From: Sulfurovum sp.
GTDB taxonomy: Bacteria; Campylobacterota; Campylobacteria; Campylobacterales; Sulfurovaceae
Reading direction: 5' to 3'
DNA: 18,514 nucleotides
Assembly (NCBI GenBank): GCA_020719895.1
Contig: DYPM01000025.1
Span: forward strand, 1-18,514
Shown: positions 5,155-11,077 of the stretch, piece after piece
How the letters are laid out: each line of letters starts with the position of its first letter
Numbering within the stretch: the first letter of the stretch is position 1
Notes under the pieces: generated by a model
What the model was told of the DNA's origin: nothing
Database searches by the model: none
What the model saw: only the letters and a program-made list of their open reading frames with translations
Translations under genes and position numbers: made by a program

Positions 5155-5829
5155 CTAATACACACGAAGTGTTTGGCTTACGCTCTCCATCACTTCACCT
5201 TTTCTTTTGAGAACAAACAGTCCGTTTTTAATTGCTTTTTCTTGAGTTGCTTTTGGGATTTTAAATCCTGCAATTCCTGCATAGAGTTGATGTTCTTTGT
5301 ACATTGGAAAAAGGATTTTGAAGTTTGGTATCTGTTTGTTGAGCAAATGCACTACATCTTCATCTTTGAGTTTGTATTTAGTCTCTACAATCGCCACACT
5401 TTTGCCATTGATCAAAACAATATCATACTCCCCTTCTATATCGCCTACTTTGTTATAGAAGTTTTGAGCAATCGCATCAAAATGAATCGCATTAATCTCT
5501 TTTTTTTCTTCAAGAGCATTATAAAAATACTCCTCTGCAACTTCTCCTTGGCTTTGACCAATTCCTCCCAACTGTCTGAGTGCTTCTTTGAGTGTTTTGT
5601 CGGTTTTGCCCAATTGTGCATTGGTTTTTGCCAACTGTGCGTCTGTTTTGGCAAGTTGTGCATCTGTTTTTGCCAACTGTGCATCTGTTTTTGCCAACTG
5701 TGCATCGGTTTTGGCAAGTTGTGCGTCTGTTTGTGCCAACTGAGCGTCTGTTTTGGCAATTTGTGCATCGGTTTTGGCTTGCGAAGCTAATAGTTGAGCC
5801 ATAAGTTCTTTTAGTTCATTGTCACTCAC
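5155..5829 (-). CDS. Heptad-repeat coiled-coil protein with PD-(D/E)XK nuclease-like domain
   Basis: The 224-residue protein has two parts. Residues 15-77 are nine tandem copies of a 7-residue unit, consensus AQLAKTD, with one leucine per heptad; this should form a long coiled coil or rod. Residues 95-224 look like a PD-(D/E)XK nuclease fold: E99 in the first helix, D136 (EYDIVL), then E149-x-K151 (AIVETKYK). The arrangement resembles proteins often labelled DUF3782. No transmembrane segment is present. Function is unknown; a DNA-acting enzyme assembled through the coiled coil is the simplest reading. The start is GTG at 5829, with AAGGA about eight bases upstream inside the end of the DUF420 gene. 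The stop (TAG, 5155-5157) touches the DUF523 start. Confidence 0.75.
   Translation of the reverse strand: MSDNELKELMAQLLASQAKTDAQIAKTDAQLAQTDAQLAKTDAQLAKTDAQLAKTDAQLAKTDAQLAKTNAQLGKTDKTLKEALRQLGGIGQSQGEVAEEYFYNALEEKKEINAIHFDAIAQNFYNKVGDIEGEYDIVLINGKSVAIVETKYKLKDEDVVHLLNKQIPNFKILFPMYKEHQLYAGIAGFKIPKATQEKAIKNGLFVLKRKGEVMESVSQTLRVY
5599..5787. repeat. 21-bp coding tandem repeat (nine heptad units)
   Basis: Nine consecutive 21-base units encode the AQLAKTD heptads on the minus strand. The central units are nearly identical at DNA level and the outer ones have drifted (ASQAKTD, AQIAKTD, AQLAQTD, AQLAKTN, AQLGKTD). Any gain or loss of units keeps the reading frame, so the rod length can vary without loss of the protein. 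Confidence 0.9.
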
Positions 5830-5844
5830 TGAATTTTCCTTGGA

Positions 5845-6324
5845 CTAATAGATAAAAAGTAAAACATATACCCACAATCCTGTCACAGAAGTAAGAACGA
5901 TTCCTATGAATGTACGTACTCCTGCTCTTTTGTGAGAGAAGCTTGCACTTCCTTGTAGGGTTTTGTTTTTTCTTGCTTTGTGTGCATTGAGCAGTGTGGC
6001 ACTCCAAATCCCTAAGCTTATTACAGAGATCACAATGTGTATGATTAGCACCCAAAGCGCATAAGTGCGAGAAGTGTGACTCGTCTGCATAAATGCCTCA
6101 AAACCACCAAAATTACGTACGCCATACTCAAAATATCCCACTACGATGAGCGAAACCACAAATAACACCTGTTGTACTGTTGCGTGTGTTTGATATCTTT
6201 TACCCTTCGCAAGTGCGATCGCACCAAAAACCAAAAACGGTAATAACGCTACGATAAGTGTCACTATATCCATAAAAAGTGGTGCTCTTGTCCCTAAAAA
6301 CCCTGCTTGAAACATATGTTCCAT
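5845..6324 (-). CDS. DUF420 family membrane protein
   Basis: A 159-residue integral membrane protein with four predicted helices (about 17-39, 50-66, 87-113, 136-157). It shows the DUF420 pattern: a conserved His at H47 (YQTHATVQQ), H96 in the third helix (LIIHIVIS), H131 (SHKRAG) and the closing TSVTGLWVYVLL. Members of this family are found near cytochrome oxidase and haem-related genes, and the intramembrane histidines could bind haem or metal, but this is inference. AGGAG lies about six bases before the ATG at 6324 and supports this start. It heads the five-gene minus-strand operon. It is separated from the upstream aldehyde dehydrogenase gene by 101 bases holding two hairpins, so it probably has its own promoter. 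Confidence 0.8.
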   Translation of the reverse strand: MEHMFQAGFLGTRAPLFMDIVTLIVALLPFLVFGAIALAKGKRYQTHATVQQVLFVVSLIVVGYFEYGVRNFGGFEAFMQTSHTSRTYALWVLIIHIVISVISLGIWSATLLNAHKARKNKTLQGSASFSHKRAGVRTFIGIVLTSVTGLWVYVLLFIY

Positions 6325-6345
6325 CAGCTCTCCTACTAATAAATT

Positions 6346-6377
6346 TTGTACAATCTAAACAAGTTCAGATTGTACAA
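6346..6377. promoter_or_regulatory. 32-bp palindrome upstream of the DUF420 operon
   Basis: TTGTACAATCT (6346-6356) and AGATTGTACAA (6367-6377) are perfect reverse complements. The ten bases between them continue the dyad (AAC/GTT with one mismatch), leaving only two central bases unpaired. The single mismatch becomes a T-G wobble in minus-strand RNA. It lies 22 bases before the DUF420 start codon and 49 bases past the aldehyde dehydrogenase stop. It can be a transcription-stop hairpin for the latter (A/T-rich sequence follows on the minus strand) or an operator for the former. Confidence 0.5.
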
Positions 6378-6404
6378 GTTTGCTAAAGCTTTGCCCTTGG
6401 CAAG

Positions 6405-6427
6405 AAAGGAGTCATTTTGACTCCTTT
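6405..6427 (-). terminator. Hairpin at the 3' end of the aldehyde dehydrogenase gene
   Basis: AAAGGAGTCA (6405-6414) pairs perfectly with TGACTCCTTT (6418-6427) around a three-base loop. The dehydrogenase stop codon TAA (6426-6428) is inside the stem. On the minus strand the stem runs into TTTCTTG, a weak T-tract, so termination may be partial or rely on the second palindrome further on. Confidence 0.55.
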
Positions 6428-7871
6428 AACAAATAACGATTGATTTAATTTCTGTAAACTCTTCTAAAGCCCACCGTGGTCCTTCTCTTCCTACACCTGA
6501 GAGTTTGCTACCACCATAAGGTTGTACATCAAAACGAAGTGTTGGAATATCATTGATCACTACGCCACCGCACATCGCATCATCGATAAAACGTTGGGTG
6601 AGTGCGAGGTCATTTGTGAAGATGCTAAACTGCAATCCATAAGGGGAGTTGTTCATCTTCTCTATCGCAGTTTCGTAGTCGGGTACACTGATGAGACTCA
6701 CTATAGGAGCAAACACCTCTTCACAGACAATTTTCATCTCATCAGTCACATCTATCATGACAGTTGGAGAAAAAATCCCATTGATCTCTTCGCCTCCTAC
6801 GGCTACTTTTGCCCCTTCGCTCACGGCATTTTCTATCCACGCTTTGACTCTATTTTTGGACGCTTCGTCGATCATAGGACCGATAAAAGTCTCCTCTTCG
6901 TAAGGTGATCCCACCTTGAGTTTGGCAGTCTCTATCGCCATCATTTTGGCAAACGTTTGATAGACCGCTTCATTGACATAAATGCGTTGGAGTGAGATAC
7001 ACACTTGACCTGAATTGTAAAATGCACCAAAAGCACACCTTGTTGCAGCAAGAGAAATATCGGCTGTGGTATCGATGTAGGTTGCCGCATTGCCACCAAG
7101 CTCAAGTGTGACCTTTTTGATTCCTGCTTGTTGTGTGATAATTTTGCCTACAGGTACCGAACCTGTAAAGCTCAAAACGCGTGGAATATCACTCTTTACC
7201 AATGTCGAACCCACTTCCGCGTCACCATAAACCACCGAAAGAGCATCTTTGGTTGCGTAATTGGAATCTATAAAAAGCTTTGCAAGCATATAGGCTATCA
7301 TTGGTGCTTCTGGTGTGGGTTTGAGTACGACAGCGTTTCCTGCACCAAGTGCGGGAGCGATTTTGTGTGCGACAAGATTGAGCGGAAAGTTAAATGGCGT
7401 AATGCAAACGACTACACCTACAGGCTCACGTCTAAAAAATGCAGTGGTTTTTTTGCCCGATGGCATGATATCCGTAGAGAGTGTTTCACCGTGTAGATGC
7501 GATAGTTCCATTGCGGTGATTTTGATCGTCTCTATACAACGATCCACTTCAATGCGTGCAAATGTGATTGGTTTTGCCACCTCTTTAACAAGCATTAATG
7601 CAAAATCCTCTTTGTGTGTTTTGAGTTTGGAGGCGACATCTTCAAGCCACAAAATACGTTGCGAGAGTGGTGTTTTTTTGGTCTCTTTGAATGCTTTTTG
7701 TGCTATCTCTAATGCTCGTTTGGCATCTTGAGCATTGCATACCGATGCGATACTCACGACACTTCCATCGTATGGACTGCGTCGCTCTTCTATATTTGCT
7801 CTGATCTCTTTAGTTGAGCCAAACAGCACTTTCGCTTCGGCTATTCCGTCTTGTTCAAACCATCTTAGCAT
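6426..7871 (-). CDS. NAD(P)-dependent aldehyde dehydrogenase
   Basis: A full-length (481 residues) cytoplasmic aldehyde dehydrogenase that oxidises an aldehyde to the acid with NAD(P)+. All key residues are visible: N161 (TPFNFPLN) for the oxyanion hole, K184 (VLKPTPEAP) for the cofactor, FTGS (235-238), the general base E257 in LELGGNA, the nucleophile C291 in SGQVCIS, and EEVFAP (384-389) for the nicotinamide ribose. The overall pattern resembles lactaldehyde/glyceraldehyde-3-phosphate (GapN-like) dehydrogenases rather than betaine aldehyde types, but the substrate is not determined. AAAGGT lies about nine bases before the ATG. A TATAAT on the minus strand at 7911-7916 is a likely promoter, divergent from ilvE. 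It appears to be transcribed alone. Confidence 0.9.
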   Translation of the reverse strand: MLRWFEQDGIAEAKVLFGSTKEIRANIEERRSPYDGSVVSIASVCNAQDAKRALEIAQKAFKETKKTPLSQRILWLEDVASKLKTHKEDFALMLVKEVAKPITFARIEVDRCIETIKITAMELSHLHGETLSTDIMPSGKKTTAFFRREPVGVVVCITPFNFPLNLVAHKIAPALGAGNAVVLKPTPEAPMIAYMLAKLFIDSNYATKDALSVVYGDAEVGSTLVKSDIPRVLSFTGSVPVGKIITQQAGIKKVTLELGGNAATYIDTTADISLAATRCAFGAFYNSGQVCISLQRIYVNEAVYQTFAKMMAIETAKLKVGSPYEEETFIGPMIDEASKNRVKAWIENAVSEGAKVAVGGEEINGIFSPTVMIDVTDEMKIVCEEVFAPIVSLISVPDYETAIEKMNNSPYGLQFSIFTNDLALTQRFIDDAMCGGVVINDIPTLRFDVQPYGGSKLSGVGREGPRWALEEFTEIKSIVIC

Positions 7872-7910
7872 TTGATTAATACCTTTTATATTTATTTCAA
7901 AATAGTTTTG

Positions 7911-7916
7911 ATTATA
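7911..7916 (-). promoter_or_regulatory. Probable -10 box of the aldehyde dehydrogenase gene
   Basis: A perfect TATAAT on the minus strand, 40 bases before the start codon, gives a leader of about 33 bases with AAAGGT near its end. It faces away from the ilvE promoter 70 bases to the right, so one regulator could act on both. No clear -35 box is seen. Confidence 0.5.
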
Positions 7917-7981
7917 ACCAAAGAGTTTTAATCTAATCGAAGTCTAAGATAGGCGTTGTAACCTCTCTTTAACGCGATTTT

Positions 7982-7990
7982 TGTTATTAT
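7982..7990 (+). promoter_or_regulatory. Extended -10 promoter of the ilvE operon
   Basis: TGTTATTAT matches the extended -10 consensus (TGnTATAAT) with one change, 32 bases before the ilvE ATG at 8023. A small dyad (GCGTT at 7953-7957, AACGC at 7971-7975) lies just upstream, around the -35 zone. Its presence argues that the in-frame TTG at 7981 is promoter DNA and not a start codon. Confidence 0.55.
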
Positions 7991-8022
7991 CAATACCAAA
8001 AATTTTAACGAAAGAATACAAA

Positions 8023-8943
8023 ATGAACAAAGCCACTTATATATGGATGGACGGCAAACTCACTCCGTGGGATGAGGCAAATATTCACGTCCTTTCACAC
8101 ACACTACACTATGGAAACGGTGCAATCGAAGGGACAAAAGCATATAAAACGGTCGATGGAAGATGTGCGATTTTCAAACTCAAAGAGCATACTCAAAGAC
8201 TTCTCAACTCCGCTAAGATGACACTTATGGATGTTCCTTTTAGTCTTGAAGAACTTAGTGTCGCACAAATCAAACTGCTACAAGAGAATGCACTTTTTGA
8301 AGGTGCATATATACGTCCTATCGTTTACTTGGGTTATGGTGTTATGGGACTTTATCATAAAGATGCTCCTGTAAAAGTTTCTGTTGCTGCTTGGGAGTGG
8401 GGTGCGTACCTTGGTGAAGAAGGACTTAAACAAGGAGTTCGCGTCAAAATCTCTTCATTTACACGCACGCCCAACACTTCAGGAATGGGCAAAGCCAAAG
8501 CCGTAGCCAACTATCTCAACAGCCAAATGGCAAAATATGAAGCAGTCGAAGCGGGATACGATGAAGCGTTGCTTCGAGATGATCAAGGCTATATCGCTGA
8601 AGCCAGCGGTGCATGTTTTTTTATCGTGCGAGATGGTGTACTGATCTCTCCACCCAACGACAACACGCTTGAATCGATTACGCAAGCAACCGTGATAGAT
8701 CTTGCTAAAGAGATGGGAATTGAGGTCGTAAGAAGACGTATCACCCGCGAAGAGATTTATATCGCCGATGAAGCGTTTTTTACAGGAACTGCTGCTGAGG
8801 TAACGCCGATTCGAGAGGTTGATGCACGCATTATCGGTTGTGGAAGCAGAGGTTTTATCACAGAGAAGCTCCAATCGGGATATTTTGATATCGTAATGGG
8901 CAAAAATCCAAACTTTATCCAACACCTCACTTACATTAATTAA
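8023..8943 (+). CDS. ilvE: Branched-chain amino acid aminotransferase
   Basis: A 306-residue class IV PLP enzyme that carries out the last step of valine, leucine and isoleucine synthesis, moving an amino group from glutamate to the branched 2-oxoacids. Family signatures: LHYGNGAIEGTKAY (28-41), K159 as the PLP-binding lysine (KAKAVANYLNS), E193/E194 region (IAEASGACFF), TLESIT (215-220) and FFTGTAAEVTPI (252-263). Length agrees with Campylobacter IlvE (about 304). The frame is open to a TTG at 7981, but the ATG at 8023 matches the family N-terminus (MNKATYIWMDGK) and is preceded by an AAAGAA-type weak Shine-Dalgarno. It heads a plus-strand operon with SPFH, an Rpn-type nuclease and nadE. The ilvE-SPFH order is also known in Campylobacter. 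Confidence 0.93.
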   Translation: MNKATYIWMDGKLTPWDEANIHVLSHTLHYGNGAIEGTKAYKTVDGRCAIFKLKEHTQRLLNSAKMTLMDVPFSLEELSVAQIKLLQENALFEGAYIRPIVYLGYGVMGLYHKDAPVKVSVAAWEWGAYLGEEGLKQGVRVKISSFTRTPNTSGMGKAKAVANYLNSQMAKYEAVEAGYDEALLRDDQGYIAEASGACFFIVRDGVLISPPNDNTLESITQATVIDLAKEMGIEVVRRRITREEIYIADEAFFTGTAAEVTPIREVDARIIGCGSRGFITEKLQSGYFDIVMGKNPNFIQHLTYIN

Positions 8944-8964
8944 ATCAATCCTAAAGGAGAACAA

Positions 8965-10098
8965 ATGCCAGCAGATATGAACGATTATTTCAAAAAAAAG
9001 AAGTCCAATCCTACGCAAGACAACGGTTCTGGAAATAGCGGTGACAACAATCACACCAACGACGTTGGAAATTTCAACAATCCACTCAATCATTTCAAAG
9101 GCAAAGGTGCGTCAGTTGTTGTTGTGATTTTATTGATTTTGTTTGTAATGGTAGTTTTTAAACCTTTTGCGATTATCAACTCGGGCGAAGTGGGCATTAA
9201 AGTACGCACAGGTAAATTCAATGAAGAGCCACTCAACCCAGGACTTCATTTTTATATTCCAATTTTTGAGAAGATTATTCCTGTTAATACACGGATTCGA
9301 CTCATTACTTATAGCACGACTGAGATCAATACGATCGGCGACAACTATGCCAAAGGATCTTATATCTCACAAGAAGAGTTTGAAGGCGGTCTTAAACGTA
9401 ATCCTTCTATTCAGGTACTTGACAAGCGTGGTTTGACTGTCAATATTGATCTTGCAGTACAGTACAGCATCAAAGCATCCAGTGCACCAAAAACGATCGA
9501 AACGTGGGGTGCGAGTTGGGAAGAGAAGATTATCAACTCCAAAGTACGCGAAGTGGTACGTGACGTCATCGGTCAATACACCGCAGAACAACTTCCCGAG
9601 ATGAGAAACGAAATGGCATCGGCTATCCAAACCAAAGTAAATGATAAAGTTAACTCCATCGAAGGACAGCCTGTCGTTCTCTCCTCTGTAGAGCTTAGAA
9701 ATATAGATCTTCCTTTAAAAATAAAAGATCAGATTGAACGTGTCCAAATCGCCAAACAAGAGGTGACTATCGCCGAACAACAAAAAGAGCAATCCAAACA
9801 AGAAGCGCAACGCAAAGCTGAAATCGCCAAAGGGGAAGCAGAACGAAATCGTATCGAAGCACAAGGACAAGCTGATAAGATTCGTATTGAAGCACAGGAG
9901 CAGGCAAAAGCCAACAAACTTATCTCCGATTCACTTACGCCACAGCTAATCGAACTTGAACATATCAAAGCACAAATGAAGTTCAACGAAGCACTTCAGG
10001 TCAATAAAGATGCAAAAATCTTCCTAACACCAGGCGGTGCTGTCCCCAATATCTGGGTTGATGCTCCGAGCAGATTGCAACCCGCAATTGGGCAATAA
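8965..10098 (+). CDS. SPFH/Band 7 membrane protein (prohibitin/HflK-like)
   Basis: 377 residues. An Asn/Gly/Asp-rich cytoplasmic tail (1-46) precedes one transmembrane helix (about 48-66). An SPFH domain follows (about 70-265; INSGEVGIKVRTGKF, NPGLHFYIPIFEKI, LTVNIDLAVQYSI). Then comes a long charged Ala/Gln/Glu-rich coiled coil (about 258-320) and a short tail with FLTPGGAVPNIWV. This layout is that of HflK/prohibitin proteins, which oligomerise into large membrane rings and often guard FtsH or organise membrane microdomains. No HflC partner or ftsH is in the window, so it probably forms a homo-oligomer. AAGGAG lies six bases before the ATG. It follows ilvE by 21 bases, the arrangement seen in Campylobacter. 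Confidence 0.88.
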   Translation: MPADMNDYFKKKKSNPTQDNGSGNSGDNNHTNDVGNFNNPLNHFKGKGASVVVVILLILFVMVVFKPFAIINSGEVGIKVRTGKFNEEPLNPGLHFYIPIFEKIIPVNTRIRLITYSTTEINTIGDNYAKGSYISQEEFEGGLKRNPSIQVLDKRGLTVNIDLAVQYSIKASSAPKTIETWGASWEEKIINSKVREVVRDVIGQYTAEQLPEMRNEMASAIQTKVNDKVNSIEGQPVVLSSVELRNIDLPLKIKDQIERVQIAKQEVTIAEQQKEQSKQEAQRKAEIAKGEAERNRIEAQGQADKIRIEAQEQAKANKLISDSLTPQLIELEHIKAQMKFNEALQVNKDAKIFLTPGGAVPNIWVDAPSRLQPAIGQ

Positions 10099-10119
10099 CA
10101 CAGTATAAAAGGAATCAAG

Positions 10120-11061
10120 ATGTATCCATTCTCCAATGAAGTTTTTATCAATCCTCTTACCGATTTTGGTTTTAAACGAATTTTTGGAGAGGAGGAGAGC
10201 AAACCGTTTCTTGTCTCTTTCTTGAATGATCTTTTGCCAATCGACTCTCCGATTGATACAGTCACCTATAAAAACCTTGAAAAATTGGGTGCAACACCAG
10301 AAGACAGAAGAGCAGTTTACGATATCTACTGTGTTGATAAAAACGGAAAAGAGTTTATCGTAGAGCTTCAAAGGGCTTCGCAGTTTTATTTTATCGAGAG
10401 AGCCATCTATTACACGACTTTCCCTATTCAAGAGCAGGCGATGCGAGGTCAATGGGATTTTTCACTCTCTCCAGTCTATTTTGTAGGGATTTTGAACTTC
10501 ACAGTGCCTACATTTAAAAGCGATGATTACATCCACTATTGCATTCTCAAAGATGAAATCAACAACCCCATTTCTAATGCACTCAATTACATTTATATCG
10601 AACTTCCCAAATTTAAAAAAGCCTACGAAGAACTCTCTAAGCATCTTGAGTATTGGCTCTATTTCTTTACAAAATCTACAGAACTTATAGAGATACCTGA
10701 AAAATTCAAAGAGGATATCGTCTCAGAAGCGTTTGTACGTGCTAAATTTCTCAATCTCTCTTCCATGGATCAAACCGCTTATCACTTAGAACTCAAACAT
10801 CTAAGAGATTACTTCAATACCATTAATACCGCTAAAGTAACAGGCAGAGAAGAAGGCAGAGAAGAAGGAAGAGAAGAAGGTAGAGAAGAAGGTAGAGAAG
10901 AGGGCAGAGAAGAGGGTAGAGAAGAGGCAAAAATAGAAATTGCCAAGAGTCTTATAGGGATTTTGGAGATTGAGACGATTGCACAAAAGGTAGGTTTGAG
11001 CGTGGCAGAGGTAGAGGCTCTTAAGAGACTACCAATAGTCAACACTTTGCAAAAACTCTAA
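10120..11061 (+). CDS. Rpn-type PD-(D/E)XK nuclease/transposase-family protein with (GREE)7 linker
   Basis: 313 residues, matching the PD-(D/E)XK transposase family (Rpn recombination-promoting nucleases). The N-terminus has NPLTDFGFKRIFG (11-23). The nuclease core shows D68 (AVYDIYCVDKNGK) and E82-x-Q84 (FIVELQRA), followed by FIERAIYYTT (91-100). A conserved helical region extends to about 237. Next come seven perfect GREE units (242-269), very likely a charged helix, and a C-terminal segment (IAKSLIG...IAQKVGLSVAEVEALKRL) that resembles a helix-turn-helix-like tail common in these proteins. All nuclease signature residues are present, so it may be active on DNA. It lies between SPFH (21-base gap) and nadE (16-base gap) with AAGGA before the ATG, an unusual place for a mobile-type gene. 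Confidence 0.85.
   Translation: MYPFSNEVFINPLTDFGFKRIFGEEESKPFLVSFLNDLLPIDSPIDTVTYKNLEKLGATPEDRRAVYDIYCVDKNGKEFIVELQRASQFYFIERAIYYTTFPIQEQAMRGQWDFSLSPVYFVGILNFTVPTFKSDDYIHYCILKDEINNPISNALNYIYIELPKFKKAYEELSKHLEYWLYFFTKSTELIEIPEKFKEDIVSEAFVRAKFLNLSSMDQTAYHLELKHLRDYFNTINTAKVTGREEGREEGREEGREEGREEGREEGREEAKIEIAKSLIGILEIETIAQKVGLSVAEVEALKRLPIVNTLQKL
10843..10926 (+). repeat. 12-bp coding tandem repeat, seven units (GREE)7
   Basis: Seven contiguous 12-base units of the form GGN-AGA-GAA-GAR encode GREE each time. Differences are only at third codon positions (GGC/GGA/GGT and GAA/GAG), so the peptide repeat is perfect while the DNA repeat has begun to drift. That hints at selection on the peptide. 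Copy-number changes would stay in frame. Confidence 0.92.
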
Positions 11062-11077
11062 TATAAAGGTTTTTTAT

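Noticed and set aside
5599..5787. CRISPR-like array from regularly spaced repeats
   Set aside because: Units are contiguous 21-bp codon-phased repeats without spacers and encode a coiled coil; the 12-bp repeats at 10843-10926 are likewise coding.
5134..5790. Long plus-strand open frame (218 codons) rich in Cys/Phe across the heptad-repeat gene
   Set aside because: It is the antisense shadow of the 21-bp repeats; the minus-strand frame has a Shine-Dalgarno, coupled neighbours and a recognisable domain.
7981..8022. Upstream TTG start extending ilvE by 14 residues
   Set aside because: The stretch overlaps a good extended -10 box and the extra residues do not fit the family N-terminus.
8479..9093. 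Minus-strand frame of 204 codons opposite ilvE and the SPFH gene
   Set aside because: It has no family resemblance and runs opposite two clearly recognised genes, across their junction.
10801..11045. Minus-strand frames rich in Ser/Phe/Leu opposite the GREE repeat
   Set aside because: Repeat-derived shadows of the plus-strand nuclease gene.
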